Source: Gammaproteobacteria bacterium (GTDB lineage Bacteria; Pseudomonadota; Gammaproteobacteria; Steroidobacterales; Woeseiaceae). From it: a stretch of 44,524 nt of DNA. Every line of letters starts with the position of its first letter. The stretch's first letter is position 1. The stretch lies in assembly GCA_029884455.1 (NCBI GenBank), contig JAOUHU010000023.1, forward strand, positions 1 to 44,524, written 5' to 3'. A program made the position numbers and the translations under genes. Shown piece by piece: positions 42,562-44,524 of this stretch. Under the pieces are notes generated by a model. That model made no database searches and was not told where the DNA came from. It worked only from the letters and a program-made list of their open reading frames with translations.

Positions 42562-43456
42562 CGGCCCGCCACCAGTCGACCACTATGTTCGCAGTTACCT
42601 CGTTAACGAGATAACCGAACTCCGAGTGCGGATTGAGTTCGCCGTCCAGGCGAAACCAGTTGCATACCGGTCGATCGTCGATGCACTCCACCAGCTTGTA
42701 GTCGAGCATGGCGCCGAAATCGTTGCGCAGTGTCGGGTCGATGGTCGTCAGGTCGCCAATAGCCGCGAGATTGATCCAGCGTTGGATGTTGCCCGGATAC
42801 CGAACCGGGCCAATTGCGTCGTGGCCTTTGATCCGCTTCTGGATGTAATGCTGTCCAAGCGGGCTGCCCATGGTCAGCAGTGTATGGATATCGACTTCGT
42901 GCCGATCAACTCGCGACAGTTGCCACAAGGTTTCGAACGCAATAACAGAGCCCATGCTATGTGCGATCAACAGCATCGGTCGCCCCGATAGCTGTGCTGC
43001 ACGCAGTGGCAGCTTTAGTTGTTGCCGTATATTTTGCGCAATGCCATTGCGATTCTGGACATAGCGGCGCAGATCGCGCAGGTGCAGTGCCATGCGCTCG
43101 GTTGCAATGTGCGGTATCAGGAATGGCAGCAGGTCACCGAGGCGAAACAGCCAGCGCAACGCGCGGCGCTTTGTGGACATCGATTCGGCGAGGTCTCGCG
43201 CCGTTGGCCCGGCCTGCGCGATAACGGCTTCGACGGCCGCGGCATCGAGCGCGAAGTCACGGTGTTCACCGTAGAAGTCGTAAGTCCACGAGACAATATC
43301 GAAATGTTCCGCATTTGCCGCGATTGCGGACGCGATTTTGGCGTCAACCCGCTGCACACCGGCGAGCAGGCAACGCAACAATACCTCGCGGTGCGTGGTT
43401 GCCTCGGGCTTGGGCAACAAGCCGGGCACATAGATAATTAGCGGTTGCCGGCTCAT
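42533..43456 (-). CDS. Lipase-like alpha/beta hydrolase
   Basis: A 307-residue protein with IIYVPGLLPKP at the N-terminus (oxyanion strand) and nucleophile elbow AHSMGS (Ser167), followed by LLTMGSPLG, the hallmark of lipase/PGAP1-like hydrolases. The middle is rich in Arg and aromatics and could contact membranes. No signal peptide. The catalytic His/Asp are probably in the C-terminal part (ECIDDRPVCN, NPHSEFGYL). The substrate is unknown. Its ATG overlaps the HAD gene stop by four bases, so the two are coupled. Confidence 0.82.
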   Translation of the reverse strand: MSRQPLIIYVPGLLPKPEATTHREVLLRCLLAGVQRVDAKIASAIAANAEHFDIVSWTYDFYGEHRDFALDAAAVEAVIAQAGPTARDLAESMSTKRRALRWLFRLGDLLPFLIPHIATERMALHLRDLRRYVQNRNGIAQNIRQQLKLPLRAAQLSGRPMLLIAHSMGSVIAFETLWQLSRVDRHEVDIHTLLTMGSPLGQHYIQKRIKGHDAIGPVRYPGNIQRWINLAAIGDLTTIDPTLRNDFGAMLDYKLVECIDDRPVCNWFRLDGELNPHSEFGYLVNEVTANIVVDWWRAVSPAPGLAG

Positions 43457-44148
43457 CGCTGCATGGCATCCAGCAGTCCCTGCAGCTGGCCAATGTGCGT
43501 GACAATGCCGTCAGGCCGTGGCAGGTCTTCTGGCCACGGCTGGCCGCTGCGATTGACCCAGACTGAGTGCAGGCCTGCGGATCGCGCTCCCTGCACATCG
43601 AATTCGGGATGGTCACCAACATGCACGGTTTGCTGCAGATTCGCCCCGCCGGCCTGCACCGCAGCGGCGAAGATTCTCTGCGCCGGTTTCGCGGCACCTG
43701 CGGTCCGCGCCGATACAAAGTGGTGAAACAGGCCATCGATACCGATTCTCTTCAGATCGGCATTGCCATTGGTCACCGCGACCAGCACGTATTTCTCACG
43801 CAGCGCCGCCAGTGCCGGTCGTACCTCGGGAAAAACGCTGACGTCATTGCGCATTGCATTGAATACCTCCATGGCCGCATCGACCAGGTCATCGCCGTAG
43901 TTGGCAGCACAGCCGAGTCGCCCGATTACCGTGCGCCGCAGGAATGTGTAGTCGTGATTCTGTTGCGGAAATTCCGCGGCTACCGCCAGTCGCTGCTGCG
44001 AAATCGCTTCACGCGAAAACATCGCTGTAATACGTGGATAGTGCTCGCCCAGCCATTCGTACAAACGTTGTTCGGCGCGATGAATAACCGGGTGAATCTC
44101 CCATAAGGTGTCATCCAGGTCGATGGTTATGGCGCGTATGTCTTTCAC
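43453..44148 (-). CDS. HAD-superfamily phosphatase, YigB-like
   Basis: A 231-residue HAD-IA hydrolase: motif I ITIDLDDTLWE (Asp10, Asp12), motif II VAVTNGNADL, motif III lysine in GAAKPAQRIF, and motif IV HVGDHPEFDVQGARSAG. The DDTLW variant and overall layout match YigB, which dephosphorylates FMN and sugar phosphates. GTG 44148 is chosen: it places the motif at residue 10 and sits 7 bases after TACAAT. The gene is divergent from gloA with 16 bases between start codons and coupled to the lipase-like gene. Confidence 0.9.
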   Translation of the reverse strand: MKDIRAITIDLDDTLWEIHPVIHRAEQRLYEWLGEHYPRITAMFSREAISQQRLAVAAEFPQQNHDYTFLRRTVIGRLGCAANYGDDLVDAAMEVFNAMRNDVSVFPEVRPALAALREKYVLVAVTNGNADLKRIGIDGLFHHFVSARTAGAAKPAQRIFAAAVQAGGANLQQTVHVGDHPEFDVQGARSAGLHSVWVNRSGQPWPEDLPRPDGIVTHIGQLQGLLDAMQR

Positions 44149-44151
44149 GTG

Positions 44152-44161
44152 TACTATTGTA
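44152..44161. promoter_or_regulatory. Overlapping divergent -10 elements (HAD gene / gloA)
   Basis: On the plus strand TACTAT (44152-44157) is 7 bases before gloA ATG 44165. On the minus strand TACAAT (44161 to 44156) is 7 bases before GTG 44148. The two hexamers share two bases. Each would start transcription at or next to the start codon, giving leaderless mRNAs. Neither gene has a Shine-Dalgarno sequence. The -35 regions are weak. Confidence 0.5.
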
Positions 44162-44164
44162 GCG

Positions 44165-44524
44165 ATGAAATACCTGCATACGATGGTTCGCATCAAGGAT
44201 GTTGCCGCATCGCTGGATTTTTATTGCAACCAGCTGGGCCTTGTTGAATTGCGCCGCCACGAAAGCAAGCCAGGTCGCTTTACGCTGATTTTTCTTGCGG
44301 CGCCGGGCGACCAGGACGCGCAGCTCGAACTGACCTGGAACTGGGACCCGGAAGACTACAGTGAGGGGCGCAATTTCGGCCACCTCGCCTACGCAGTTGA
44401 CGACATTTACGCGGTCTGCCAGAAACTCATGGACGGCGGCGTAACGATTAACCGTCCGCCGCGCGATGGCCACATGGCGTTCGTGCGCTCGCCGGATAAC
44501 ATCTCAATCGAGCTGTTACAAAAG
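44165..44524 (+). CDS. gloA: Lactoylglutathione lyase (glyoxalase I), 5' part
   Basis: Glyoxalase I converts the methylglyoxal-glutathione adduct to lactoylglutathione. 120 codons are visible and open at the window end; E. coli GloA has 135 residues. The metal ligands fit the family: His5 in YLHTMVRI, Glu55 in LELTWN, His73 in GHLAYAVDD, and Glu116 in ISIELLQK, close to E. coli His5, Glu56, His74 and Glu122. The family segment PEDYSEGRNFGHLA is present. The length class suggests the Ni-dependent short form. ATG 44165 has no ribosome-binding site but a -10 element 7 bases upstream. Confidence 0.94.
   Translation, partial: MKYLHTMVRIKDVAASLDFYCNQLGLVELRRHESKPGRFTLIFLAAPGDQDAQLELTWNWDPEDYSEGRNFGHLAYAVDDIYAVCQKLMDGGVTINRPPRDGHMAFVRSPDNISIELLQK

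Overview
This 44.5 kb window looks like a chromosomal segment of a fairly GC-rich gammaproteobacterium. The evidence is gene order. dusB-fis leads into purH-purD, trxA-rho lies divergent from an rhlB-type helicase, and plsB, yrfG, cysQ and lipA-sohB are all of the gammaproteobacterial kind. The sequence alone does not fix the order; a marine lineage such as Woeseiales is a guess. I see no rRNA, tRNA, CRISPR array, insertion sequence or complete prophage. Coding density is very high: no gene-free stretch exceeds about 265 bases (the longest are 20688-20950 and 40833-41094). Many neighbours share 4-base ATGA or GTGA stop/start overlaps, and five convergent pairs overlap at their 3' ends.

Region by region. 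1-5161 (+): dusB (3' part), fis, purH, purD, moeA and a small CPXCG zinc protein, covering RNA modification, nucleoid control, purine synthesis and molybdenum cofactor. 5286-7852 (+): a small membrane protein, a VOC-fold protein, a GNAT acetyltransferase and a CPBP membrane protease. 7898-9878: an ArsR-like regulator divergent from an MFS exporter, with a striking two-tier palindrome between them. 9928-12588: a YkgJ-type cysteine-cluster protein, a MAPEG protein (-), then a coupled trio of a deleted membrane-protein remnant, ppk2 and a TraB/GumN-like protein. 12573-18758 (mainly -): a class III aminotransferase, a glycosyltransferase fragment (+), and a sigma / FecR / TonB-receptor operon.

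18925-22216: rho and trxA (-) divergent from the RhlB-type helicase (+). 22233-26232: yrfG (-), then cysQ, a DUF465 protein, copA and copB (+). 26215-35324 (-): a tightly packed run of sheath-like protein, DUF885 lipoprotein, alkyltransferase-like protein, tandem DsbA-fold protein, small hydrolase, small lipoprotein, plsB and trhO. 35411-36469 (+): a PLP-dependent D-cysteine desulfhydrase/ACC deaminase relative. 36460-40534 (-): lipA, sohB, an M48 protease and an L,D-transpeptidase. 40635-44524: an uncharacterised small gene with its own intrinsic terminator (-), an OmpA-type envelope protein (+), a lipase-like hydrolase and a HAD phosphatase (-), and the start of gloA (+).

Most of the window is housekeeping. 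The most unusual item is a lone contractile-tail-sheath homologue (33792-35324) with no other phage or injection-system gene nearby. Other points worth attention are the 54-base symmetric operator candidate before the MFS exporter, a trhO gene whose C-terminus appears to be overwritten by a short repeat, an internally deleted membrane gene still coupled to ppk2, promoters predicted to give leaderless mRNAs at 35411, 44148 and 44165, and an arginine-rich N-terminal extension on Rho.
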